A DNA stretch of 6,780 bases from Microbacteriaceae bacterium (GCA_025464125.1 JAODLU010000038.1:1-6780); one strand, 5' to 3'. Shown: positions 1 to 6,451, counted from the first letter of the stretch. Program-made: numbers and translations. Notes: generated from the sequence alone by a model not told the origin.

Positions 1-534
1 CTCGATGCATTCCGTGACCTGACGGCCGAGCGCGCGATCGTCACAGAATTGACGTCGAGCCTGAAGACCCCGCGCGACCAGCTGCCCGAACGAATCGCCG
101 ATCTCGTCGCGAGCCTGAAGGCTGCGGAGAAGAAAATCGCCGAGTTCGAGTCGGCAGCCCTGGTCGAGCGGGTCCCTGCCCTCGTAGCTACTGCGAACCG
201 CGTAGGCGCGCTGTCTGTTGTCAGCGCCGACGTCGGCGGCCTCAAGTCATCCGACGAGCTCAGAAACCTCGTGACAACCGTGCGGGGCCGACTCGGCACT
301 GATGCAGCGCTGGTTGTGCTTGCCGCAGATGTGGCGGGCAAACCCGCCGTGATCATCGGCACCAACGATGCGGCACGGGGGCTCGGCGTGCGCGCAGGCG
401 AACTGGCCAGGCTCGCTGCGGGCATCCTCGGCGGCGGGGGTGGCGGCAAGGATGATCTCGCCCAGGGTGGAGGCTCGGACCTCGCAGCGATCCCCGCAGC
501 TCTCGAGGCGATCAGCACAGCCCTCCCGAGGTAA
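1..534 (+). CDS. alaS: Alanyl-tRNA synthetase, C-terminal part (5' truncated by window)
   Basis: The frame is open from the first base of the window to TAA at 532-534, giving the last 177 residues of a protein that begins upstream. AlaRS charges tRNA-Ala with alanine in the cytoplasm. The visible part fits the C-terminal coiled segment plus DHHA1/C-Ala domain. A charged helix with alternating Lys/Glu (about residues 36-52) is followed by an alpha/beta region (about 60-125) and then the glycine-rich signature GGGGGGKDDLAQGGG at residues 144-158, which is typical of the AlaRS tail. The catalytic and editing domains lie outside the window. The stop is four bases before the ruvX start, and the ruvX Shine-Dalgarno lies within the last codons of alaS, so the two are probably co-transcribed. 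The alaS-ruvX-mltG order is common in Actinobacteria. A stand-alone DHHA1 protein is possible but less likely, because the frame has no start at the window edge. Confidence 0.93.
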   Translation, partial: LDAFRDLTAERAIVTELTSSLKTPRDQLPERIADLVASLKAAEKKIAEFESAALVERVPALVATANRVGALSVVSADVGGLKSSDELRNLVTTVRGRLGTDAALVVLAADVAGKPAVIIGTNDAARGLGVRAGELARLAAGILGGGGGGKDDLAQGGGSDLAAIPAALEAISTALPR

Positions 535-538
535 CAGG

Positions 539-1000
539 ATGCGCCATGGCGTGCGTGTCGGCGTCGACGTTGGCAAAGCCCGCATCGGAGTCGCGAAAAG
601 CGACCCGTATGGCATGCTCGCGACCCCGGTGGCGACCGTGCCCCGGGGAGATGGCGACATTCGGGCGATCCTCGCAGAGGTAACCCAACTGGAAGCGGTG
701 GAGATCGTCGTCGGGCTGCCGATAGCACTGTCTGGCGGTGAGACACCATCCACCCAGGATGCCCGTGACTTCGCCGCGCAACTGGCCGCCGCGTCAGCGA
801 TTCCGGTCAGGATGGTTGACGAGCGCCTGTCGACTGTCTCGGCGCAGCGTGCGTTGCACGCTTCCGGCCGCAACACGAAGAACTCCCGCTCGATCATTGA
901 CCAGGTGGCCGCAGTTATAATTTTGCAGCATGCACTCGACTTCGAGCGCTCAGGTGAAACTCCTCCTGGTGTGATCGTCGACCAGCACGAAGGACACTAA
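539..1000 (+). CDS. ruvX: Holliday junction resolvase-like protein RuvX/YqgF
   Basis: This encodes 153 aa, normal for the YqgF/RuvX family (RNase H-like fold). Members are linked to pre-16S rRNA 5' end maturation and, by fold, to Holliday junction resolution; the physiological role is not settled in actinobacteria. Visible motifs are the first-strand acidic motif GVDVGKARIGVA with Asp10, VVGLPIALSG in the middle, DERLSTVSAQ, and the C-terminal DQVAAVIILQ carrying the last conserved Asp. I chose ATG 539 because GAGG at 528-531 sits seven bases upstream and the family motif begins a few residues later. The same frame is open further upstream (to 368), but that extension overlaps alaS and has no family similarity. 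Codons 126-129 form an AT-rich patch with a rare ATA codon and a perfect TATAAT, discussed separately. Confidence 0.93.
   Translation: MRHGVRVGVDVGKARIGVAKSDPYGMLATPVATVPRGDGDIRAILAEVTQLEAVEIVVGLPIALSGGETPSTQDARDFAAQLAAASAIPVRMVDERLSTVSAQRALHASGRNTKNSRSIIDQVAAVIILQHALDFERSGETPPGVIVDQHEGH
897..921 (+). promoter_or_regulatory. Possible internal promoter in ruvX, upstream of mltG
   Basis: A perfect TATAAT hexamer lies at 916-921 within the ruvX coding sequence, in an AT-rich island that contrasts with the GC-rich surroundings. A TTGACC lies at 897-902, but the gap is only 13 bases, shorter than the 16-18 preferred by housekeeping sigma factors. No extended -10 TG is present. If active, transcription would begin near 928, about 75 bases before mltG, and could feed the mltG-aro run. 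The encoded residues (Val-Ile-Ile-Leu) fit the RuvX family, so the match may be incidental. Confidence 0.22.
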
Positions 1001-1003
1001 TCC

Positions 1004-2362
1004 GTGGCAGATGAGCCAACCTGGGACGAGATCTTCTCGTCGCAGCCGAATAACCCGTCGCAGTCCGGCACCCCCTCGCAGCCCGACGGTACGGGCCAGC
1101 CGACGCAGCCGCCAGCCAGCGGTCGCGCCGATCCTTTTGGCACGGCAGAGCCCATAGCAACGAGTCGCCGACAGCTGCGCGAGCAGGAGAGCGGTCGACG
1201 ATGGTCGGACGACAGCGCCCAGGTAGCCAAAGAAGAGTCGCGCCGGGATCGCCGGTCCCGCTCAGATGACTCGGGACTCCCGCCGAGAAAGAAACGGCGG
1301 CGCCTCACCTGGCTGTGGGTGCTGCTGGTCATCGTGGCACTGCTCGGTGGTGGCGTTACGGCGGTCTGGCTCACGTTCGAGACGCAAATACGGCACGTGC
1401 TTGGATGGGAAGAGTCCAACGACTACACCGGAACAGGCACCGGCAAGGTCGTGATCACCATCAAGAACGGGCAGACGGGTGAAGACGTGGCGAAGACCCT
1501 GGTTTCAGCCAAGGTCGTCAAGTCTTTCGACGCTTTCTACGGCCTGCTGTTGAAGCAATCTCCGGCGGTGAACTTCCAGCCTGGCAGTTTCGCGCTCAAA
1601 GGGCAGATGAGTTCGAAATCGGCGCTCGCGGCCCTCGTTGACCCTAAGAACAAAGTCTTCACTCAGATAGTGCTGCCAGAGGGCATTACGGTCAGGGGAG
1701 TCATCGATCGACTGGCCAAGCTGTCTTCCAGCACCGGCGTGACCGGAGACCAGCTCACTGCCGCTGCTGCCGATTACAAAAGTTTCGGGCTTCCGGACCA
1801 GGCTCCGAGCCTCGAAGGCTACCTGTTTCCCGCCACCTATTCGCTCGACCCGGGGCTCAGCGCCCACGACATGTTGAACGTCTTCGTCAAAGAGATGTTC
1901 AAGCGGCTGGATGCAGCAGGCGTTGCACCTGATGACCGCCACCGCGTGCTGACCCTGGCTGCGCTGACGCAGAAGGAGGGCGGCAACAGTGCGGACTTCC
2001 TGAAGGTCGCGCGGGTTTGGGACAACAGGATCGACAACGGCATGAACCTGCAGTCCGACGCAACGGTCAGCTACGGCGCCGGGGGAACGACGATCTCGAC
2101 CACTGATGCGCAGCGCGCTGACAAGAGCAACCCGTACAACACGTACGCGAACCCCGGTTTGCCTGTCGGCCCGATCTCGAATCCCGGCATGGACGCAATC
2201 AACGCGACACTGCACCCAGCTGATGGTCCGTGGATTTACTTCGTGCTCGTCAACGGCGAGACCGGCGAGACGGTCTTCTCGACCACACTTGCGGAGCACA
2301 ACGCTGCAGTGAAGCAGTGGCAGGCATGGCTGAAAGCCCATCCAGGCTTCGACGCAGGATGA
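1004..2362 (+). CDS. mltG: Endolytic murein transglycosylase MltG (YceG-like)
   Basis: This encodes 452 aa. MltG is an inner-membrane lytic transglycosylase that cuts nascent glycan strands and is thought to set their length and release them from the membrane. The layout is a cytoplasmic low-complexity tail rich in Ser, Pro, Gln and Gly (about 1-50), a charged linker ending in RKKRRR (95-100, positive-inside), one membrane segment (about 102-124), a LysM-like region (about 145-230), and the YceG catalytic domain. The catalytic Glu is likely Glu325 in AALTQKEGG. It is followed by RVWDNRIDNGMNLQSDATV and the conserved NPYNTYANPGLPVGPISNPG (376-395), then PADGPWIYFV. The extended N-terminal tail is usual in actinobacterial homologues. 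The start is GTG 1004, with GAAGGA at 989-994 nine bases upstream. The gene follows ruvX by three bases, and its TGA overlaps the aroE ATG. Confidence 0.95.
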   Translation: MADEPTWDEIFSSQPNNPSQSGTPSQPDGTGQPTQPPASGRADPFGTAEPIATSRRQLREQESGRRWSDDSAQVAKEESRRDRRSRSDDSGLPPRKKRRRLTWLWVLLVIVALLGGGVTAVWLTFETQIRHVLGWEESNDYTGTGTGKVVITIKNGQTGEDVAKTLVSAKVVKSFDAFYGLLLKQSPAVNFQPGSFALKGQMSSKSALAALVDPKNKVFTQIVLPEGITVRGVIDRLAKLSSSTGVTGDQLTAAAADYKSFGLPDQAPSLEGYLFPATYSLDPGLSAHDMLNVFVKEMFKRLDAAGVAPDDRHRVLTLAALTQKEGGNSADFLKVARVWDNRIDNGMNLQSDATVSYGAGGTTISTTDAQRADKSNPYNTYANPGLPVGPISNPGMDAINATLHPADGPWIYFVLVNGETGETVFSTTLAEHNAAVKQWQAWLKAHPGFDAG

Positions 2363-3216
2363 TCGCCCGCACCAGACTCGCTGTTCTCGGGTCGCCGATC
2401 GGTCACTCAAAATCGCCTGCGCTGCATACCGCGGCCTACGCGGAACTCGGGTTGCCGTGGAGCTACGACGCGATTGAAATCGACACAGGCACGCTCGCGG
2501 GTTTCCTGCGCGATCGGAACGAGGAATGGCGAGGGCTCTCGCTCACGATGCCGCTCAAGAGGGATGTGCTGCCTCTTCTCGATCGCGTCGATGAGCTGGT
2601 GGAACTCACCGGAAGCGCGAACACCGTGCTTATCGGCGACGACGGCGGAGGGTTGTCCCTTCGCGGATACAACACCGACGTCTACGGCATAGTCGAATCC
2701 ATGCGAGACGCGGGCGTCAGCATCCTGACCAATGTCCGCCTGCTCGGCGGAGGTGCGACCGCGGCGTCTGCGCTGGTGGCGGTAGCCCAGTTAGGCGGAG
2801 CGCGAGTAATCGTTTCGGTGCGAAATCCGTCGCGAGCCGCGCGACTTGTCGCGCTGGGTGAACGTCTTGGCCTTGTCGTCGAAGTGGAAACCCTCGGCGT
2901 GATGAACAGCGGATTCGCAGCTGACGCAGTGATCAGCACGCTGCCGGGTGGGGTTGAGCACGGCCTCGAGTTCGATGCAGGGCTGCGAGCGACGTCTGTA
3001 TTCTTCGACGTCGCGTACGAGCCATGGCCTACACCGTTGGCTGCGTCGTGGCTGGAGGTCGGAGGCAGGGTCGTGCCGGGCATAGAGATGCTGGTCAGGC
3101 AGGCCCTGGTGCAGGTGCGCGTGTTCCTGTCGACTGATCCCATGCGGGAACTGCCGGCGGAAACGGCGGTGCTGGCAGCCATGCGATCGGCGGTCGGCCT
3201 GGCAGCCACCGCGTGA
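2359..3216 (+). CDS. aroE: Shikimate dehydrogenase
   Basis: This encodes 285 aa, the usual length. AroE reduces 3-dehydroshikimate to shikimate with NADPH in the cytoplasm. The shikimate-binding N-terminal domain shows [13 protein letters not shown] (11-23, with the two binding Ser residues), TMPLK with the likely catalytic Lys67, GSANTV (85-90) and GYNTDVYG with Asp107. The Rossmann domain begins at [10 protein letters not shown] (128-137). The C-terminal part has [11 protein letters not shown] (217-227) and [10 protein letters not shown] with the conserved Gln. The cofactor loop reads SVRNPSRA instead of the textbook NRT motif, a variation also known in other actinobacterial AroE. ATG 2359 overlaps the mltG TGA as ATGA and has no well-spaced Shine-Dalgarno, so translation is probably coupled to mltG. 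The frame is open further upstream inside mltG, but the family similarity begins at this ATG. Confidence 0.94.
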   Translation: MIARTRLAVLGSPIGHSKSPALHTAAYAELGLPWSYDAIEIDTGTLAGFLRDRNEEWRGLSLTMPLKRDVLPLLDRVDELVELTGSANTVLIGDDGGGLSLRGYNTDVYGIVESMRDAGVSILTNVRLLGGGATAASALVAVAQLGGARVIVSVRNPSRAARLVALGERLGLVVEVETLGVMNSGFAADAVISTLPGGVEHGLEFDAGLRATSVFFDVAYEPWPTPLAASWLEVGGRVVPGIEMLVRQALVQVRVFLSTDPMRELPAETAVLAAMRSAVGLAATA

Positions 3217-3242
3217 GCGACGAGCTGACCGTCGGCGCTGTG

Positions 3243-3247
3243 GGAGG
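3243..3247 (+). promoter_or_regulatory. Shine-Dalgarno for aroC
   Basis: GGAGG lies nine bases before ATG 3257, in the 40-base gap after aroE. It is among the strongest ribosome binding sites in the window. It fixes the aroC start, which agrees with the family N-terminus [12 protein letters not shown]. It suggests aroC is initiated independently, unlike aroE and aroK. Confidence 0.75.
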
Positions 3248-3256
3248 ATTCTAGAC

Positions 3257-3757
3257 ATGCTTCGTTGGTTGACCGCTGGGGAATCGCACGGCCCCGAACT
3301 GGTCGCGATCCTTGAGGGCCTGCCAGCTGGCGTGCCCGTGTCGATGGCCGCGATCCGCGCCGACCTGCACAGGCGCACTCTTGGCTACGGCCGGGGTGCC
3401 CGCCAGAAGTTCGAGCAGGACGAGCTCACCATCAGTGGTGGTGTGCGCTTCGGCCTGACCATGGGTAGCCCGGTTGCTCTGCGCATCGGTAACACCGAAT
3501 GGCCTCGATGGGTGGAGGTTATGAGCGCTGAGCCCGTCGACCAGGATTCCCTGCCAAAGGGCAGGGGCGCCGCCCTGACCCGTCCACGACCCGGTCACGC
3601 CGACCTCGCTGGCATGCAGAAGTACGGCTTCGATGAATCCCGGAACGTGCTCGAGCGAGCGAGCGCCAGGGAGACCGCGGCACGCGTGGCGCTCGGTGCG
3701 GTTGCCCGGTCGTACCTGGCCGAGCTCGGCATCCAGCTCGTGTCACACACCCTCTAG
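3257..3757 (+). CDS. aroC: Chorismate synthase, N-terminal fragment up to the amber stop
   Basis: This is the first 166 residues of AroC as they would be made if TAG stops translation. It contains the family's first signature GESHG (8-12) with His11, a conserved active-site His; the basic substrate/FMN segment [14 protein letters not shown] (39-52); TRPRPGHAD (108-116) with the second conserved His; and [12 protein letters not shown] (133-144). It ends in VSHTL. It lacks the residues of the second half that complete the FMN pocket and the tetramer, so on its own it is unlikely to be active. The start is set by GGAGG at 3243-3247. Confidence 0.72.
   Translation: MLRWLTAGESHGPELVAILEGLPAGVPVSMAAIRADLHRRTLGYGRGARQKFEQDELTISGGVRFGLTMGSPVALRIGNTEWPRWVEVMSAEPVDQDSLPKGRGAALTRPRPGHADLAGMQKYGFDESRNVLERASARETAARVALGAVARSYLAELGIQLVSHTL
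3755..3757 (+). other. aroC: In-frame amber codon in aroC
   Basis: The codons around it read VSHTL, then TAG, then IGSV, and related AroC proteins have an uninterrupted SH..-x-IG stretch here. The stop sits inside a TCTAGA hexamer at 3753-3758. The bases on either side stay in one frame over the whole gene, so this is a substitution and not a frameshift. A separate TAG at 6449-6451 ends another gene in the window, which argues against a genome-wide reassignment of TAG. Confidence 0.9.
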
Positions 3758-3766
3758 ATCGGGTCT

Positions 3767-4471
3767 GTGCGCGCGCCTGAGGGCAGCGCATTGCCGGGCC
3801 CGGCGGATGTCGCAGCTCTCGACGCAGATCCGCTGCGCTGTTTCGATTCCGCAACGTCCGCACTCATGGTGCGGGAGGTGGACGCCGCCCATGAGGACGG
3901 CGACACCCTCGGCGGCGTTGTGGAGGTCCTCGCATACGGCGTCCCGCCGGGCCTCGGTTCGTACACGCACTGGGATCGCCGCCTGGACTCGCAGCTCGCT
4001 GCGGCGTTGATGGGCATCCAGGCAATTAAGGGAGTCGAGGTCGGGGATGGTTTTCTCACCGCGACCCGCCGAGGCTCAGAAGCCCACGATGAGCTCTTCC
4101 AGGCTGACGGCGGCATAACCCGCTCGAGCGACAGGGCTGGCGGCACCGAGGGCGGCATGAGCACGGGAACGGTTCTGAGAGTGCGCGCCGGAATGAAGCC
4201 GATCTCCACCATCCCGCACGCACTGAGGACGGTCGATATCGCCACCTCCGCCGCTGCCGAGGCTCATCACCAGCGATCGGATGTGTGCGCGGTTCCCGCC
4301 GCAGGTGTCGTTGCGGAAGCGATGGTCGCACTGGTGCTCGCGAACGCCGTGCTCGAGAAGTTCGGTGGCGACTCGGTCAGCGAGACCCGGCGCAACCTCG
4401 ATTCATATCTCGCGGCCATCCCGGCCAATCTCCGCACCGGGTCCGCGTCGGACCCGCTGCTCGGCGCATGA
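3767..4471 (+). CDS. aroC: Chorismate synthase, C-terminal fragment after the amber stop
   Basis: This frame continues aroC after the stop. The first available start is GTG 3767, nine bases past the TAG, giving 234 aa; the next in-frame ATG is at 3866. GGG at 3761-3763 is too close to the GTG to be a good Shine-Dalgarno, so restart by terminating ribosomes is the plausible route if it is made at all. Conserved AroC blocks are present: [29 protein letters not shown] (72-91 of the fragment), [22 protein letters not shown] (144-150), and [12 protein letters not shown] (169-180) with the conserved active-site Asp172, then EKFGGDS. The fragment lacks both N-terminal active-site His residues. Its stop overlaps the aroK start. 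Whether it is translated cannot be told from the sequence. Confidence 0.62.
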   Translation: MRAPEGSALPGPADVAALDADPLRCFDSATSALMVREVDAAHEDGDTLGGVVEVLAYGVPPGLGSYTHWDRRLDSQLAAALMGIQAIKGVEVGDGFLTATRRGSEAHDELFQADGGITRSSDRAGGTEGGMSTGTVLRVRAGMKPISTIPHALRTVDIATSAAAEAHHQRSDVCAVPAAGVVAEAMVALVLANAVLEKFGGDSVSETRRNLDSYLAAIPANLRTGSASDPLLGA

Positions 4472-4986
4472 GCCACCCGCACGTCGTATTCATCGGGCCG
4501 CCTGGGGCTGGCAAGACCCGTCTCGGCAAGCGGGTGGCGAAGCTGCTGCGCACCGATTTCGTTGATACCGACCGTCGGATCGTTGCAGGTCATGGACCCA
4601 TAGCTGACATCTTCTCCCAGCGCGGCGAAGAATTCTTCCGCCGCATCGAACGCACCGAAGTGAGCCAGGCACTCACAGAAAAGGCAGTGGTCTCTCTCGG
4701 CGGAGGCGCGGTTCTCGACCTCGCAACACAGGCCGACCTGGCCGCGCAGTGCGTCGTGCTCGTCACAGTCAGTCCTGAGGCGGTCGCATCGCGGATCGCT
4801 AAATCCAACCGGCCTCTCGCCGGCGACATGGATGCCTGGACCAGGCTTGTCGAGGGCAGGCGCGAAATCTACGAACGCCTTGCAACCCGCACCTGGGATA
4901 CCTCGAACCTGCCGATCGACGACATTGCGGCGGAGATCGCCGCCTGGCTGAAGTCCGCCAGAACAACTGGAGAAGTCAGCTTGTGA
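4468..4986 (+). CDS. aroK: Shikimate kinase
   Basis: This encodes 172 aa, the family norm. AroK transfers phosphate from ATP to the 3-hydroxyl of shikimate. Walker A is GPPGAGKT at residues 10-17. FVDTD places Asp33 (Mg2+) and Asp35 (shikimate). EEFFRRIE supplies Arg58, SLGGGA holds the substrate-binding Gly-Gly-Gly at 78-80, and NRPLAG (Arg115) is the LID arginine. The RREIY segment near 131-135 contributes the C-terminal substrate arginine. ATG 4468 overlaps the aroC TGA as ATGA. The bases before it are pyrimidine/GC rich with no Shine-Dalgarno, so aroK probably depends on ribosomes finishing aroC. That makes it sensitive to the amber codon 710 bases upstream. A longer reading of the same frame from inside aroC is open but lacks family similarity before residue 1. 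Confidence 0.94.
   Translation: MSHPHVVFIGPPGAGKTRLGKRVAKLLRTDFVDTDRRIVAGHGPIADIFSQRGEEFFRRIERTEVSQALTEKAVVSLGGGAVLDLATQADLAAQCVVLVTVSPEAVASRIAKSNRPLAGDMDAWTRLVEGRREIYERLATRTWDTSNLPIDDIAAEIAAWLKSARTTGEVSL
4969..4974 (+). promoter_or_regulatory. Shine-Dalgarno for aroB
   Basis: GGAGAA lies eight bases before GTG 4983, inside the end of aroK. It supports the GTG start that overlaps the aroK stop (GTGA) and gives aroB its own ribosome entry site, in contrast to aroK. Confidence 0.65.
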
Positions 4987-6071
4987 GCACAACAGTCATT
5001 ACCGTGCCCGGCGCGGCCTCCGGCAGCGAAGCCTACGACGTTCGCATCGGCAGGGGCATCCTCGGCCAGCTGCCCGAGCTGATCGGCAAGGACGCGAACA
5101 AGGTGCTGGTCGTGCATCCCGCGACCCTGGGAGCGCGCGCCGAGAAGCTTCGCGCAGACCTCGTCGATGAGGGCTACGAGGTCCTGCTCGCCGAGATTCC
5201 GGATGCCGAGACGGGCAAACGGGTGGAAGTGGCCGCATTCTGCTGGCAGGTGATGGGGCAATCCGATTTCACGCGCACTGACGCCGTCGTCGGTTTCGGC
5301 GGGGGATCGGTGACAGACCTCGCCGGATTCGTTGCCGCGACCTGGCTGCGCGGCATCCGACTCGTCAATGTGCCAACCACCCTGCTCGGCATGGTCGACG
5401 CCGCAATCGGCGGCAAGACCGGCATAAACACGAACGAGGGCAAGAATCTCGTTGGCGCGTTTTATGCTCCGGCTGGCGTGCTCGTCGACCTGGACACGCT
5501 CGACGGCATCAGCCAAATGGAGATCCTGGCCGGGTTCGGCGAGGTGGTGAAGTACGGCTTCATTGCAGAGCCGGAAATCCTGGACATCATCGAACGAGAC
5601 GTCGACGTGGCGACAAACTCCCAGAGCGACGAGTTCCGCCGCATGGTCGAGCTGTCAGTCCGCATCAAGGCGCGGGTTGTCGGAGCGGATTTCAGGGAGG
5701 CGGGCCTCCGCGAAATCTTGAACTACGGGCACACACTCGGCCACGCGGTGGAGTATGCGGAACGATTCCAGTGGCGTCACGGCGCAGCGGTAGCAATCGG
5801 CATGGTCTACGCCGCGGAACTCGGCAGGCTGACAGGGCGGCTTTCGGATTCCGTGGTCGACAGGCACCGCAGCATCCTCACCTCCCTTCAGCTGCCTACC
5901 GGGTATCCGACCGGACGCTGGCAGACCCTGCTGTCTGTTATGAAACGTGACAAGAAGGCCCGTGGCAGCATGCTGCGCTTCATAGTGCTCGACGACATCG
6001 CGAAACCGACCACGCTCACCGGGCCAGACGAGAGCCTGCTCTTTGCCGCGTACCAGGAGATTGGCACCTGA
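4983..6071 (+). CDS. aroB: 3-dehydroquinate synthase
   Basis: This encodes 362 aa, as expected. AroB converts DAHP to 3-dehydroquinate, the second step of the shikimate pathway, using NAD+ and a divalent metal (Zn or Co). NAD-binding GFGGGSVTDLAGFVAATWLRG spans about 104-124. The strongly conserved PTTLLGMVDAAIGGKTGIN lies at 131-149, followed by EGKNLVGAFYAP with Lys154. The metal ligands are recognisable as Glu187 in GFGEVVKYG, His250 in LNYGHTLGHA and His266 in WRHGAAVAIGM. No key residue is missing. The start is GTG 4983, sharing GTGA with the aroK stop and preceded by GGAGAA. The stop shares TGATG with the next gene, so translation runs on into the DUF3052-like protein. Confidence 0.96.
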   Translation: MSTTVITVPGAASGSEAYDVRIGRGILGQLPELIGKDANKVLVVHPATLGARAEKLRADLVDEGYEVLLAEIPDAETGKRVEVAAFCWQVMGQSDFTRTDAVVGFGGGSVTDLAGFVAATWLRGIRLVNVPTTLLGMVDAAIGGKTGINTNEGKNLVGAFYAPAGVLVDLDTLDGISQMEILAGFGEVVKYGFIAEPEILDIIERDVDVATNSQSDEFRRMVELSVRIKARVVGADFREAGLREILNYGHTLGHAVEYAERFQWRHGAAVAIGMVYAAELGRLTGRLSDSVVDRHRSILTSLQLPTGYPTGRWQTLLSVMKRDKKARGSMLRFIVLDDIAKPTTLTGPDESLLFAAYQEIGT

Positions 6072-6451
6072 TGCCCGAGCGAAGTGTCGCTGAGAATCTG
6101 CTCGTGAGGGCCGGCGGCATCGTCGGTGTTCTCGGCGACGCGACCCTGCTTGGCGCACTGCCAGAGGGCGCGACCTCCAGCCCACAATTGGCGGGTGCTG
6201 ATGTGGCAATCATCTTCGTCGAGTCGCGAGCTGAATTGCTGGCCAGGTTCGCGAGCGAGTTGCCGTCGCTTGCCTCAACCGGGGCAGTCTGGTTCTGCTA
6301 CCGAAAAGCGAATGCCGCCGACCTGAACCGCGACACCATCATCCGCGAATCCGGCGCGTTCGGGTGGCGCCCGATCAGCAACATCGCTGTCGATGAAACG
6401 TGGTCAGCTGTGCGCGTTCGCGAGTTGCGGCCTGGCGAAGATCCGACGTAG
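6071..6451 (+). CDS. DUF3052-like protein of unknown function
   Basis: This encodes 126 aa with no signal peptide or membrane segment, so it is probably cytoplasmic. I assign it to the DUF3052 group by pattern only. It has an N-terminal AENLLVRAGGIVGVLGD resembling the family's L-x-V-x-x-G start, a central hydrophobic strand then helix (ADVAIIFVESRAELLARF, 43-60), and a C-terminal block with GAVWFCYRKA (71-80), DLNRDTIIRESGAFGW and AVDETWSAVRVR (106-117). That last block matches the family form of a hydrophobic strand with W, a Lys, and a closing DETWS-type motif. The fold may be an alpha/beta half-Rossmann, but I do not know a function. ATG 6071 overlaps the aroB TGA (TGATG), with AGGAGA at 6055-6060 ten bases upstream, so it is made with AroB. 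It ends with TAG. The assignment needs a profile search. Confidence 0.72.
   Translation: MPERSVAENLLVRAGGIVGVLGDATLLGALPEGATSSPQLAGADVAIIFVESRAELLARFASELPSLASTGAVWFCYRKANAADLNRDTIIRESGAFGWRPISNIAVDETWSAVRVRELRPGEDPT

Larger units (their letters stand above)
3257..4471 (+). pseudogene. aroC: Chorismate synthase gene interrupted by an in-frame TAG
   Basis: Read through the stop, this frame gives a colinear chorismate synthase of 404 codons, the normal length for an actinobacterial AroC. The enzyme converts 5-enolpyruvylshikimate 3-phosphate to chorismate, the last step of the shared aromatic pathway, using reduced FMN; it is a homotetramer. TAG at 3755-3757 replaces codon 167, between VSHTL and IGSV. 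No base is gained or lost there, and the motifs on both sides are intact, so one substitution explains the break. From memory, many actinobacterial AroC proteins carry Ser at this position; TCG to TAG is one base change. The flanking aro genes look intact. It could be a true recent pseudogene, a sequence error, a suppressed nonsense codon, or a split gene. The identity is certain; the functional state is not. Confidence 0.82.

Noticed and set aside
368..538. Upstream extension of the ruvX frame
   Set aside because: It overlaps the conserved glycine-rich tail of alaS and has no RuvX similarity. ATG 539 has a well-placed GAGG.
1031..1153. Low-complexity Ser/Pro/Gln segment of MltG as a possible foreign insertion
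   Set aside because: Disordered cytoplasmic tails of this kind are normal in actinobacterial MltG, and base composition matches the rest of the gene.
2230..2358. Upstream extension of the aroE frame
   Set aside because: It lies within conserved mltG sequence. AroE similarity begins just after ATG 2359.
1505..2410. Long open frame on the minus strand (301 codons) opposite mltG
   Set aside because: The protein is Arg/Val rich with no recognisable motif, and lies entirely opposite a clearly conserved gene. Such open antisense frames are expected in GC-rich coding DNA.
3755..3757. Selenocysteine or pyrrolysine decoding at the aroC stop
   Set aside because: Selenocysteine uses TGA, not TAG. Pyrrolysine is not expected at this place in chorismate synthase, and TAG terminates another gene in the window.
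4267..4992. Minus-strand open frame opposite aroC-aroK
   Set aside because: It has no family motif, spans two conserved + strand genes, and its amino acid composition looks like a codon-position shadow.
4869..5516. Minus-strand open frame opposite aroK-aroB
   Set aside because: It is antisense to the strongly conserved AroB NAD-binding region, with no motif or ribosome site that would support it.
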